Assembly: GCF_010726955.1 (NCBI RefSeq)
Contig: NZ_AP022603.1
Coordinates: 1,302,001 to 1,366,000, forward strand
Direction: 5' to 3'
DNA: 64,000 bases
From: Mycolicibacterium fallax
Lineage (GTDB): Bacteria; Actinomycetota; Actinomycetes; Mycobacteriales; Mycobacteriaceae
Below, in pieces: positions 48,027 through 56,278 of the stretch. The notes under the pieces were generated by a model that saw only the letters and a program-made list of their open reading frames with translations, had not been told where the DNA came from and made no database searches. The translations under genes were made by a program, and so were the position numbers. The first letter of the stretch is position 1. Each line of letters begins with the position of its first letter.

Positions 48027-48734
48027 ATGACGCCCTCCATCCGGCGCTCGACCGACCCGATCGACGTCCGCAACCTGGATCGCATCGACTACACCGATGC
48101 CTGGGCGCTGCAGCGCGAACTGGCCGACGCCCGGGTGGCCGGCGGACCCGATGTGCTGCTGCTGCTCGAGCACCCGCCGGTGTACACCGCCGGCCGGCGC
48201 ACCGAGGCGCACGAGCGGCCACTGGACGGGACCCCGGTCATCGACACCGACCGCGGCGGCAAGATCACCTGGCACGGCCCCGGTCAGCTGGTCGGCTATC
48301 CGATCGTCGGGCTGACCGAGCCGCTGGAAGTGGTGAATTTCGTTCGGCGCCTTGAGGAAGCCCTGATCGCGGTGTGCGCATCGTTCGGCCTGCCGGCCGG
48401 CCGGGTGGACGGCCGGTCCGGGGTGTGGCTGCCCGCCGACGGCCCGCGCCCGGAACGCAAGATCGGCGCGATCGGCATCCGGGTGGCCCGCGGGGTCACC
48501 CAGCACGGCTTCGCACTGAACTGCGACTGCGACCTGAACGCCTTCGGCGGCATCATCCCGTGCGGCATCGTCGACGCCGGGGTGAGTTCGCTGTCGGCCG
48601 AGCTGGGCCGCCGCGTCGGGGTCGGCGAGGTGCGCGAGACCATCGCCGATGCGGTGTGCCGCGCCCTCGACGGTGCACTACCCGTCGCCGAGCACCGCCT
48701 GGCCGATCCCGGCCGCGTACCATCGCAGCTGTGA
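48027..48734 (+). CDS. lipB: Lipoyl(octanoyl) transferase
   Basis: Moves octanoyl groups from acyl carrier protein to lipoyl-domain lysines, such as K43 and K172 of DlaT. 235 residues. The [10 protein letters not shown] segment (about 53-62), [17 protein letters not shown] (about 76-92), RKIGAIGI with catalytic K145, and GGIIPCGI with catalytic C179 match LipB. Coupled to lipA by a GTGA overlap at 48731-48734. Confidence 0.94.
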   Translation: MTPSIRRSTDPIDVRNLDRIDYTDAWALQRELADARVAGGPDVLLLLEHPPVYTAGRRTEAHERPLDGTPVIDTDRGGKITWHGPGQLVGYPIVGLTEPLEVVNFVRRLEEALIAVCASFGLPAGRVDGRSGVWLPADGPRPERKIGAIGIRVARGVTQHGFALNCDCDLNAFGGIIPCGIVDAGVSSLSAELGRRVGVGEVRETIADAVCRALDGALPVAEHRLADPGRVPSQL

Positions 48735-49705
48735 GCGTCGACCCCGGAAACCGCAAGCTGCTGCGCCTGGAGGTCCGCAACGCCGAGACCCCGATCGAGC
48801 GCAAGCCGCCCTGGATCAAGACCCGGGTCCGGATGGGCCCGGAGTACACCGAGCTCAAGTCGCTGGTCCGCCGCGAGGGCCTGCACACGGTGTGCGAGGA
48901 GGCGGGCTGCCCCAACATCTACGAATGCTGGGAGGACCGCGAGGCCACCTTCCTGATCGGCGGCGAGCAGTGCACCCGGCGCTGCGACTTCTGCCAGATC
49001 GACACCGGCAAGCCGGCCGACCTCGACCGCGACGAGCCGCGCCGGGTCGCCGAGAGCGTCGCGGCGATGGGGTTGCGCTACTCGACGGTGACCGGGGTGG
49101 CCCGCGACGATCTGCCCGACGGCGGGGCCTGGCTCTACGCCGAGACGGTGCGCGCGATCAAGGAGCTGAACCCGGGCACCGGGGTGGAGCTGCTGGCGCC
49201 GGACTTCAACGGTGACGCCGAGTTGCTGCGTGAGGTCTTCGAGTCCCGGCCCGAGGTCTTCGCCCACAACCTGGAGACGGTGCCGCGGATCTTCAAGCGG
49301 GTCCGGCCGGCGTTCCGCTACCAGCGCAGCCTCGACGTCCTCACCGCGGCGCGCGAGTTCGGCCTGGTGACCAAGTCCAACCTGATCCTGGGCCTGGGTG
49401 AGACCCCGGAGGAGGTCCGCGACGCGCTGGTCGACCTGCACGAGGCGGGCTGCGACATCGTCACCATCACCCAGTACCTGCGGCCGTCGCCGCGGCATCA
49501 CCCGGTGGAGCGCTGGGTCCGGCCCGAGGAGTTCGTCGAGCATCAGCAGTACGCCGAGCAGATCGGGTTCGCCGGGGTGCTGGCCGGGCCGTTGGTTCGC
49601 TCGTCGTATCGGGCCGGCCGGCTGTACACCCAGGTGATGGACGCCCGCCGGGCGGCCGAACCCGATGCCGCCCGGGTGGCGCCGCACGGCGCCGCCGTAT
49701 CCTGA
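48731..49705 (+). CDS. lipA: Lipoyl synthase (radical SAM)
   Basis: Inserts two sulfurs into protein-bound octanoyl groups. 324 residues. The auxiliary cluster cysteines are C55, C60 and C66 ([12 protein letters not shown]), the radical-SAM cysteines C81, C85 and C88 (CTRRCDFC); the GLGETPEEV and [14 protein letters not shown] segments and a C-terminal RSSYRAG with the sacrificial-cluster Ser complete the family. GTG start overlapping lipB. Downstream gene 5 bp away. Confidence 0.95.
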   Translation: MSVDPGNRKLLRLEVRNAETPIERKPPWIKTRVRMGPEYTELKSLVRREGLHTVCEEAGCPNIYECWEDREATFLIGGEQCTRRCDFCQIDTGKPADLDRDEPRRVAESVAAMGLRYSTVTGVARDDLPDGGAWLYAETVRAIKELNPGTGVELLAPDFNGDAELLREVFESRPEVFAHNLETVPRIFKRVRPAFRYQRSLDVLTAAREFGLVTKSNLILGLGETPEEVRDALVDLHEAGCDIVTITQYLRPSPRHHPVERWVRPEEFVEHQQYAEQIGFAGVLAGPLVRSSYRAGRLYTQVMDARRAAEPDAARVAPHGAAVS

Positions 49706-49710
49706 TCCCC

Positions 49711-50463
49711 ATGGCGAAGACGCGTAACAAGGCCGAGTTGAAGGCCGCCAAGGCCGAGGCGAAGGCGACCCGCAAGACGGCATCCAAGCAGCGCCGCCAA
49801 CAGCTGTGGCAGGCCTTCCAGATGCAGCGCAAGGAGGACCGCCGGCTGGTCCCCTACATGGCGCTGACGTTCCTGGCGATCACCGCGATCTCGGTGGCCA
49901 TCGGCGTCTGGTCCGGCGGCCTGTCGATCGTGCTGTTCAGCATCTTCGGCGTGGTACTGGGCGCGCTCGTCGCGTTCATCATCTTCGGTCGCCGCACCCA
50001 GAAGTCGGTGTACGCCAAGGCCGAGGGCCAGTCCGGGGCGGCCGCCTGGGCGCTGGACAATATGCGCGGCAAGTGGCGGGTGACCCCCGGCGTCGCCGCC
50101 ACCGGTCATCTCGACGCGGTGCACCGGGTGATCGGCAAGCCGGGGGTGATCTTCGTCGGCGAGGGCGCACCGGCGCGGGTCAAGCCGCTGCTGGCGCAGG
50201 AGAAGAAGCGCACCGCCCGGCTGATCGGCGACACCCCGATCTACGACATCATCGTCGGCAACGGCGAGGGCGAGGTCCCGCTGGCCAAGCTGGAGCGGCA
50301 CTTGACCAAGCTGCCGGGCAACATCTCGGCCAAGGAGATGGATTCGCTGGAATCGCGGCTGACCGCGCTGAGCACCAAGGGCGGCCCGGGCGCGGTGCCC
50401 AAGGGCCCGATGCCGCCCGGGGCGAAGATGCGCGGCGTGCAGCGCGCCGTCCGACGCAAGTAA
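49711..50463 (+). CDS. DUF4191 membrane protein, Rv2219-like
   Basis: 250 residues. A Lys/Ala-rich N-terminus (about 1-45, KAELKAAKAEAKATRKTASK) may form a coiled helix; two membrane helices at about 48-66 and 71-93; then a cytoplasmic domain (about 95-250) with VIGKPGVIFVGEGAPARVKPLL and a final KGGPGAVPKGPMPPG stretch. Conserved in actinobacteria between lipA and glnA1; no known role. ATG 5 bp after lipA, so probably in its operon. Confidence 0.85.
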   Translation: MAKTRNKAELKAAKAEAKATRKTASKQRRQQLWQAFQMQRKEDRRLVPYMALTFLAITAISVAIGVWSGGLSIVLFSIFGVVLGALVAFIIFGRRTQKSVYAKAEGQSGAAAWALDNMRGKWRVTPGVAATGHLDAVHRVIGKPGVIFVGEGAPARVKPLLAQEKKRTARLIGDTPIYDIIVGNGEGEVPLAKLERHLTKLPGNISAKEMDSLESRLTALSTKGGPGAVPKGPMPPGAKMRGVQRAVRRK

Positions 50464-50483
50464 GGTCGGCGCAAGAAAAGACT

Positions 50484-50969
50484 TCAGCGCCGCACGACGG
50501 CGGTGCCGGTCACCCGGTCCTGAATGCCGCGGCCGTCGGAGTCGGTGAACAGCGCGGGCACCACCAGGCCCACCAGCACCCCGCGTGCCAGCGCCCGCCC
50601 GATGCCGACCTGCTGGCGGTTGTCGATGGAGGCCACCCGCATACCGAGCAGCAGCTGCCCGGGGCTGAAGCCGTAGAGCCGCACCGACACCGCGCCGAGC
50701 AGCAGCCAGATGCCCATGATGAGGCTGGGCCCGACCGGGCTGTACAGCAACTGCTCACGGCTGATCAGGCCGACGCCGACGGCCAGCCCGGCCAGCCCGT
50801 AGGCGATCATCCAGTCGGCCAGCATCGCCGCGATGCGCCGGCCCATGCCGGCAATCGAGCCCGCTCCGCTGCGCGGCAGGCCGAGTCGCTGTCCGGGGAA
50901 TTCGCTGTGCCCGGCGGCCGAATCGGGCAGATTCGTTCCGGACAACCAGTCGCCATAGGGTCGGCTCAT
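50484..50969 (-). CDS. RDD-family membrane protein, Rv2219A-like
   Basis: 161 residues with three predicted membrane segments. The RDD pattern is RRIAAMLADWMIAYGLAGL (Arg, Asp, Asp positions near 44-53), GFSPGQLLLGMRV (about 100-112) and QDRVTGTAVV (final Asp near 152). Some RDD proteins act as ion or osmolyte transporters, but the substrate here is unknown. Convergent with the DUF4191 gene and divergent from glnA1, whose promoter region begins at its ATG. Confidence 0.85.
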   Translation of the reverse strand: MSRPYGDWLSGTNLPDSAAGHSEFPGQRLGLPRSGAGSIAGMGRRIAAMLADWMIAYGLAGLAVGVGLISREQLLYSPVGPSLIMGIWLLLGAVSVRLYGFSPGQLLLGMRVASIDNRQQVGIGRALARGVLVGLVVPALFTDSDGRGIQDRVTGTAVVRR

Positions 50970-51034
50970 GGTTCACAGGCTAGTCGGCGCGGGTCGGCCT
51001 GCGCCGAACGTGCCCGCCGAACCCGGCGATGCCC

Positions 51035-51072
51035 GTAACGTCAGCGCAACATTTGGTTGACTGCGGCGCAAC
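51035..51072 (+). promoter_or_regulatory. GlnR-like binding array before glnA1
   Basis: Four half-sites spaced by exactly six bases: GTAAC (51035), GCAAC (51046), TTGAC (51057), GCAAC (51068), i.e. two tandem GTnAC-N6-GaAAC boxes. This matches the nitrogen regulator GlnR pattern of actinobacteria. It ends 10 bp before the predicted -10 box. Confidence 0.7.
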
Positions 51073-51082
51073 ATGGGCTTCA

Positions 51083-51088
51083 TAGCGT
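51083..51088 (+). promoter_or_regulatory. -10 element for glnA1
   Basis: TAGCGT fits TANNNT; start of transcription would be near 51095, giving a leader of about 73 bases that ends with AAGGAG 6 bases before the GTG. Confidence 0.5.
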
Positions 51089-51167
51089 CAGCCGCGAGTC
51101 ACCCGCACGCCTGTGCCCGAAGCCGTGCACGCAGAATGGGCGGGTACCCAAGCAAAAGGAGCAGTCC

Positions 51168-52604
51168 GTGGCAGAAACGACCGCCGACGACATCTTCAAG
51201 CTGATCAAGGACGAGAACGTCGAGTACGTCGACATCCGGTTCTGTGATCTGCCCGGTGTCGTCCAGCACTTCTCGATCCCGGCCAGCGCATTCGACAGCA
51301 GCGTGTTCGAGGACGGGCTGGCCTTCGACGGATCATCGGTGCGCGGGTTCCAGTCCATCCACGAGTCCGACATGATGCTGCTGCCGGATCCCGCCACCGC
51401 GGTTCTCGATCCGTTCCGCAAGGCCAAGACGCTGAACATGATGTTCTTCGTGCACGACCCGTTCACCCGCGAGGCGTACTCCCGCGATCCCCGCAATGTC
51501 GCCCGCAAGGCGGAGAACTACCTGGCCAGCACCGGTATCGCGGACACCGCCTACTTCGGCGCCGAGGCCGAGTTCTACATCTTCGACTCGATCGCCTTCG
51601 AATCGAAGATCAACGGCTCGTTCTACGAGATCGACTCCGAGTCCGGCTGGTGGAACACCGGCCAGCCCACCGAGCCGGACGGCTCGCCGAACCTCGGCTA
51701 CAAGGTGCGTCCCAAGGGCGGCTACTTCCCTGTCGCACCCTATGACCACTACGTGGACCTGCGCGACGAGATGTCGACGAACCTGACCAACGCCGGATTC
51801 ACCCTGGAGCGCGGTCACCACGAGGTCGGCACCGCCGGGCAGGCCGAGATCAACTACAAGTTCAACACCATGCTGCACGCGGCCGACGATGTGCTGCTGT
51901 TCAAATACATCATCAAGAACACCGCCTGGGCCAACGGCAAGACCGTCACCTTCATGCCCAAGCCGCTCTTCGGCGACAACGGGTCGGGCATGCACGCCCA
52001 CCAGTCGCTGTGGAAGGACGGCAAGCCGCTGTTCCACGACGAGGCCGGCTACGCTGGCCTGTCCGATCTGGCCCGGCACTACATCGGCGGCATCCTGCAC
52101 CACGCGCCCAGCCTGCTGGCGTTCACCAACCCGACGGTGAACTCCTACAAGCGCCTGGTCCCCGGCTACGAGGCCCCGATCAACCTGGTCTACAGCCAGC
52201 GCAACCGGTCGGCCTGCGTGCGCATCCCGATCACCGGCAACAACCCGAAGGCCAAGCGCCTGGAGTTCCGCTGCCCGGACAGCTCGGGCAACCCGTACCT
52301 GGGCTTCGCGGCGATGCTGATGGCCGGCATCGACGGCATCAAGAACAAGATCGAGCCGATCGCCCCGATCGACAAGGATCTCTACGAGCTGCCGCCGGAC
52401 GAGGCCGCCAACATCCCGCAGGCGCCGACCTCGCTGGGCGCGGTCATCGACCGGTTGGAGGCCGACCACGAGTACCTCACCGAGGGTGGGGTGTTCACCG
52501 AGGATCTGATCGAGACCTACATCTCCTACAAGCGGGACAACGAGATCCTGCCGGTGCAGATCCGACCGCACCCCTACGAGTTCGACCTGTACTACGACTG
52601 CTGA
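51168..52604 (+). CDS. glnA1: Glutamine synthetase GlnA1 (type I-beta)
   Basis: Main glutamine synthetase, dodecameric, converting glutamate and ammonia to glutamine. 478 residues, as in M. tuberculosis. [11 protein letters not shown] and DGSSVRGF near the start, [15 protein letters not shown] (about 266-280), [19 protein letters not shown] (about 322-340) and [10 protein letters not shown] with Y406, the adenylylation site modified by GlnE, are present. GTG at 51168 is set by AAGGAG 6 bases upstream; longer readings enter the leader. Control is visible at two levels: the GlnR-like array and Tyr406/GlnE. Confidence 0.96.
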   Translation: MAETTADDIFKLIKDENVEYVDIRFCDLPGVVQHFSIPASAFDSSVFEDGLAFDGSSVRGFQSIHESDMMLLPDPATAVLDPFRKAKTLNMMFFVHDPFTREAYSRDPRNVARKAENYLASTGIADTAYFGAEAEFYIFDSIAFESKINGSFYEIDSESGWWNTGQPTEPDGSPNLGYKVRPKGGYFPVAPYDHYVDLRDEMSTNLTNAGFTLERGHHEVGTAGQAEINYKFNTMLHAADDVLLFKYIIKNTAWANGKTVTFMPKPLFGDNGSGMHAHQSLWKDGKPLFHDEAGYAGLSDLARHYIGGILHHAPSLLAFTNPTVNSYKRLVPGYEAPINLVYSQRNRSACVRIPITGNNPKAKRLEFRCPDSSGNPYLGFAAMLMAGIDGIKNKIEPIAPIDKDLYELPPDEAANIPQAPTSLGAVIDRLEADHEYLTEGGVFTEDLIETYISYKRDNEILPVQIRPHPYEFDLYYDC

Positions 52605-52618
52605 GGCAGTGCCGACCC

Positions 52619-52650
52619 GGGCCGGGCGCCGCGACAGCGGAGCCCGGCCC
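52619..52650 (+). terminator. Hairpin after glnA1
   Basis: GGGCCGGGC (52619-52627) and GCCCGGCCC (52642-52650) form a perfect 9-bp stem with a 14-base loop, 15 bp after the glnA1 stop. No T run follows. Confidence 0.5.
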
Positions 52651-52666
52651 GCGCCGTCGGCGGTTA

Positions 52667-52697
52667 GTTAGTGCCCTAACAATATTTCGGATAGAGT
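52667..52697 (+). promoter_or_regulatory. Operator-like inverted repeat and -10 box before the DUF5313 operon
   Basis: GTTAG-TGCC-CTAAC (52667-52680) is a perfect 5-4-5 inverted repeat at the -35 position relative to TAGAGT (52692-52697), which lies 6 bases before the GTG at 52704. The layout fits a TetR-type repressor site over a leaderless promoter (inference). Confidence 0.5.
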
Positions 52698-52703
52698 GGC
52701 GGG

Positions 52704-53120
52704 GTGACCGGCGCGGAACCCAACCTCTGGCAGCGAATCACCTACATCTACGGGCGCCGCCTGCCCGACTCGATGGCCGACTGGGTTCGCCAGGATCTCA
52801 CCGGCAAGGGCGCGATCCGTCGGCACATGCTCCGGATGTCCATCCCCCCGGCGCTGGTGCTGGCGCCGCTGTGGCTGCTGCCCGCCTCGCTCTACGTGCA
52901 CATCGAGATGACGGTGCCGATCTACGTCTGGGCGCTGCTGATGGCGCTGGCACTGAACAAGCCGTGGCGGCGACACCGGCTCGGCCAGCACGGCCTGGAC
53001 ATCAACCTGGTGGACACCCGCAAGTCCAAGCGGGCCCTGCAGATGCAGCAGAACTACGTCGAGAAGTACGGACCCCGCCCCGAGGAAGCGCGCTGGCAGT
53101 CCAACAGCAGCCCGTTCTGA
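52704..53120 (+). CDS. DUF5313 small membrane protein
   Basis: 138 residues, seen in many mycobacteria. An N-terminal amphipathic part ([22 protein letters not shown], read from about 7), two hydrophobic helices (about 48-64 and 71-84), and a basic C-terminal tail with [20 protein letters not shown]. No function known. First gene of a block (to 54724) followed 4 bp later by dtd. Confidence 0.78.
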   Translation: MTGAEPNLWQRITYIYGRRLPDSMADWVRQDLTGKGAIRRHMLRMSIPPALVLAPLWLLPASLYVHIEMTVPIYVWALLMALALNKPWRRHRLGQHGLDINLVDTRKSKRALQMQQNYVEKYGPRPEEARWQSNSSPF

Positions 53121-53124
53121 CCCG

Positions 53125-53562
53125 GTGCGGGTCCTGGTCCAGCGGGTCAGCTCGGCGCGGGTGCGGGTCGACGGCCGGGTGATCGGCGCGATCGAGCCGG
53201 ACGCCCAGGGGCTGGTCGCGCTGGTCGGCGTCACCCACGATGACGACCCGGCGATCGCCGCCAAACTCGCCGCCAAACTGTGGCAGCTGCGCATTCTCGA
53301 CGGTGAGCGCAGCGCCGCCGACATCGCCGCCCCGGTGCTGGTGATCAGCCAGTTCACCCTGTACGCCAACACCGCCAAGGGCCGCAGGCCGGCGTGGAAC
53401 GCCGCCGCGCCGGGGCCGGTCGCCGAGCCGCTGGTGGCCGCGTTCGCCGACGCGCTGCGCGGGCTGGGCGCCGAGGTGGCCACCGGGGCGTTCGGGGCGC
53501 ACATGCAGGTCGAACTGGTCAACGACGGACCGGTCACGGTGCTCCTCGAACTGGAAAACTAG
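53125..53562 (+). CDS. dtd: D-aminoacyl-tRNA deacylase
   Basis: Hydrolyses D-amino acids mischarged on tRNA, a proofreading enzyme of translation. 145 residues. Starts [17 protein letters not shown]; the active site segment reads [17 protein letters not shown] (about 76-92; SQFTLYgdtrKGrRP in most), with the Thr nucleophile region, and the Gly-cisPro-type motif is [10 protein letters not shown] near the end (about 133-142). GTG start. In M. tuberculosis dtd is elsewhere (Rv1897c as I recall), so its place after a DUF5313 gene is lineage-specific. Confidence 0.92.
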   Translation: MRVLVQRVSSARVRVDGRVIGAIEPDAQGLVALVGVTHDDDPAIAAKLAAKLWQLRILDGERSAADIAAPVLVISQFTLYANTAKGRRPAWNAAAPGPVAEPLVAAFADALRGLGAEVATGAFGAHMQVELVNDGPVTVLLELEN

Positions 53563-53572
53563 GGTGATACCC

Positions 53573-54724
53573 ATGGCCACCAAGCACATCCCGTCCTGGT
53601 ACGACGACGAGGTCAGCGCGCTCTACGAGCTGGCCCTCGGCTTCTTCGAGCGCGAGGTCGTCGCGCACAACGAGAAGTGGGACGCGCAGCGCCACATCGA
53701 CCGCAGCGTCTGGCTGGAGGCCGGCCGGCTTGGCCTGCTGCTGTGCTCGGTGCCGACCGAGTACGGCGGTGGCGGCGGCACCTACGCCCATGACCTGGCA
53801 GTTTTCACCGCGCAGGGCTATGCCGGCGACCTCGCGGTCGGCATCGGCGTGCACAGCGGAATCACCGCGCACTACGTGCTGGCCTACGGGTCCGAGGAGC
53901 AGAAGAAGTACTGGCTGCCGCTGATGGCCACCGGCGAGGTGCTGAGCGCCATCGGCATGACCGAGCCCGGCGCCGGCTCGGACCTCAAGGCGCTGCGCAC
54001 CACCGCGGTGCGCGACGGCGACGAGTACGTCATCAACGGCTCCAAGACGTTCATCACCAACGGCGGCTCGGCGGACATGATCGTGCTCGCGGTCAAGACC
54101 GACCCGAAGGCCGGCGCCCGGGGCATCTCGCTGCTCGTCGTCGACCTGCGCGACTGCCCCGGATACCAGGTGACCCGGGTGCTGGACAAGGTCGGCATCC
54201 ACGGCGGCGACACCGCCGAGCTGGCCTTCACCGACGTCCGGGTTCCGGTCAGCGCGTTGCTGGGTCCCGAGGAGGGCAAGGGCTTCGGTCAGCTGATGGC
54301 CCAGCTGCCGCAGGAGCGGCTGTCGGTCGCCGCCTCGGCGATCGGCGAGATGGAACGCGCCGTCACCGACACCGTCGCCTACACCAAGTCCCGGGACGCG
54401 TTCGGGCACAGCCTGTTCGAGTTCCAGAACACCGCCTTCGAGCTCGCCGAGTGCCAGACCATCACCCGGACCTCGCGGATCTTCTTCGACCACTGCGTGC
54501 AGTCACACCTGCGCGGCGAGTTGAGCGACACCGACGCGGCGATGGCCAAGTACTGGCTCACCGACCGCCAGTGCGAGGTGATCGACCGCTGCGTGCAGCT
54601 TTACGGCGGCTACGGCTACATGCGCGAGTACCTGATCGCCCGGATGTACGAGGACGCCCGGGTGCAGCGCATCTACGCCGGCGCCAACGAGGTGATGAAG
54701 CAGATCATCGCCCGCTCGCTGTAG
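53573..54724 (+). CDS. Acyl-CoA dehydrogenase
   Basis: FAD-dependent dehydrogenase of fatty acid or branched-chain acyl-CoA breakdown. 383 residues. The FAD signature is AIGMTEPGAGSDLKAL (about 124-139), FITNGGSADMIV follows, and QLYGGYGYMREYLIARMYEDAR (in parts, about 341-362) with IYAGANEVMKQII is the C-terminal signature; the catalytic Glu is expected in this last segment (YAGANE). Substrate length cannot be told. ATG at 53573 is chosen over the GTG at 53564: AGGGTG lies 6 bases upstream, and TAGGGT 7 bases upstream could also be a -10 box. Tail to tail with the oxidoreductase gene. Confidence 0.88.
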   Translation: MATKHIPSWYDDEVSALYELALGFFEREVVAHNEKWDAQRHIDRSVWLEAGRLGLLLCSVPTEYGGGGGTYAHDLAVFTAQGYAGDLAVGIGVHSGITAHYVLAYGSEEQKKYWLPLMATGEVLSAIGMTEPGAGSDLKALRTTAVRDGDEYVINGSKTFITNGGSADMIVLAVKTDPKAGARGISLLVVDLRDCPGYQVTRVLDKVGIHGGDTAELAFTDVRVPVSALLGPEEGKGFGQLMAQLPQERLSVAASAIGEMERAVTDTVAYTKSRDAFGHSLFEFQNTAFELAECQTITRTSRIFFDHCVQSHLRGELSDTDAAMAKYWLTDRQCEVIDRCVQLYGGYGYMREYLIARMYEDARVQRIYAGANEVMKQIIARSL

Positions 54725-54727
54725 GGC

Positions 54728-55585
54728 TCAGTCCAGGCCGTTGTCGGCCCGGAACCGCGCCAGCCCGTCGATCTTCTCGGCCAGCGTGGCGTCCGGGGCG
54801 CAGTAGAACATCCACGGCGCGGTCAGCACCGCGCTGACTCCCCCGGCCTCCGCGCGGGCGTAGTGCTCGGGGGTGTAGGCGTCGGCCAGCGGCGTGATGA
54901 CGGTGAAATCCTCCATGCCCAAGCCCTTTTCGGCACGCAGTTCCCGGATTCGGCCGATCGAGCTGAGCACCTGGTCGGTGGTCAGCAGGTCGCCGATCCA
55001 GCCGTCGTGCCGGGCGGCGCGGCGCAGCGCCACGTCGGCCTGGCCGCCGATGTAGATCGGGATCCGCGGCGGGGTGGGCTCCATCTCCAGCCGCGGGGTG
55101 CGGTAGAAGTCGCCGTCGAACTCGGTCCAGCCCGGCGACCACAGCCGGCCCATCAGCTCCAGCATCTCGTCGGTCCGCCTGCCGCGGTTCTCGAAATCCT
55201 GTTCCATCAGCGCGAATTCGTCGGCGCACCAACCTACCCCGGCGCCGAGCTCGAGCCGGCCGCCGGCCAGGGCGGCTGCGGTGCCGATGGACTTGGCGGC
55301 CAGGTACGGGTTGCGCAGCGCCGGCACGTAGACGGTGGTGACGAACCTGATCCGGGTGGTGACCGCGGCCATCGCACCGATCAGCACCCACGGGTCGGGC
55401 CACGGGGTGAACGGCTGCCAGCGCGGTTTGCCGTCGCTGGTGTAGGGGTACGGCGTGGCCAGCGTCTCCAGGTTCACCACGTGGTCCGGGATGGCAATCC
55501 CGTCATAACCCAATTCGTCTGCCGCACGGGCGATCTCCACCGCCTCGTGGACCTCCATAAAGGGCGTTCCGACGTAGAACCTCAC
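54728..55585 (-). CDS. LLM-class, probably F420-dependent oxidoreductase
   Basis: 285 residues, luciferase-like TIM barrel. Family sequence: EAVEIARAADELGYDGIAIPDHVV (in parts, about 16-39), VTTVYVPALRNPYLAAKSIGT (about 85-105), GRLELGAGVGWCADEF (about 112-127) and RIPIYIGGQADVALRRAAR (about 178-196). Mycobacteria have many F420-using enzymes of this type; the substrate is unknown. GTG at 55585 overlaps the thioesterase stop (GTGA), so the two are translated together, suggesting related substrates. Confidence 0.85.
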   Translation of the reverse strand: MRFYVGTPFMEVHEAVEIARAADELGYDGIAIPDHVVNLETLATPYPYTSDGKPRWQPFTPWPDPWVLIGAMAAVTTRIRFVTTVYVPALRNPYLAAKSIGTAAALAGGRLELGAGVGWCADEFALMEQDFENRGRRTDEMLELMGRLWSPGWTEFDGDFYRTPRLEMEPTPPRIPIYIGGQADVALRRAARHDGWIGDLLTTDQVLSSIGRIRELRAEKGLGMEDFTVITPLADAYTPEHYARAEAGGVSAVLTAPWMFYCAPDATLAEKIDGLARFRADNGLD

Positions 55586-56214
55586 CAATTCTCTCCTCGC
55601 GCCCATGCGGGTGTGATGAACACGCCCTCGGCCTGTACGGTCGGACCGTCGGCGTCGGCAATGTGCCCGCGCGCGTAGGTCTTGATGCCGTCGACGCGCT
55701 CGATGAACGCCTCGGCGCGCAGCGCACCCAGCGGGGTGGCGCGCAGGTAGCGGCAGCTGATGGTCCCGGTGAAGGTGGGTGTGGTCAGCCCGTTGCTGGC
55801 CGCCTCCCCGAGCAGGTGGTCGAGAATCAGCGCACTGATCCCGCCGTGCACGTGACCCGGCGGCCCCTCGTACGGCGCGCCGAGGGTGAACTCGGTCCAC
55901 ACCCGGCCGTCGTCCGCGCGGTTGATCAGTACCGGTGGCGCCATCGGGTTACGCTCGCCGATCACCGGGTTTCCCCAGCTCACCCCGCGTCCGTCGGTGG
56001 TGAACCGGACCCCGTGGGTGCCGGTGATCTGACGTTCGCGCAGCGTCGCGGTCAGCGCCTCGACGGCCCGGGTGGCCTCGGCGACGGTCTGCTCGTCGGC
56101 CTCGGTGCGGATGGTCGCGTCGATCAGTTCGCGCACCGACCTCGTCAACGGTTCGTAGCGGGCGCGCAGTCGCTCGTACTCGGTGTCGTCGATGGTTTCC
56201 TCGGAGAACCTCAC
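55582..56214 (-). CDS. PaaI-type hotdog thioesterase
   Basis: 210 residues. An N-terminal helical part (about 1-60), then a hotdog domain: NPMAPPVLINRADDGRVW, GPPGHVHGGISALILDHLLG (about 116-135) with the HGG and Asp of the PaaI active site, and CRYLRATPLGALRAEA (about 152-167). Likely hydrolyses an acyl-CoA. GTG at 56214 is chosen; an ATG nine codons upstream is possible. Coupled to the oxidoreductase gene by overlap; glnE ends 65 bp upstream on the same strand. Confidence 0.85.
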   Translation of the reverse strand: MRFSEETIDDTEYERLRARYEPLTRSVRELIDATIRTEADEQTVAEATRAVEALTATLRERQITGTHGVRFTTDGRGVSWGNPVIGERNPMAPPVLINRADDGRVWTEFTLGAPYEGPPGHVHGGISALILDHLLGEAASNGLTTPTFTGTISCRYLRATPLGALRAEAFIERVDGIKTYARGHIADADGPTVQAEGVFITPAWARGENW

Positions 56215-56278
56215 CGGACATTCATAACACCCGGACCGCACCGGATCACCGCGCCGCGACGATTGCGGCAGCCGCCGT

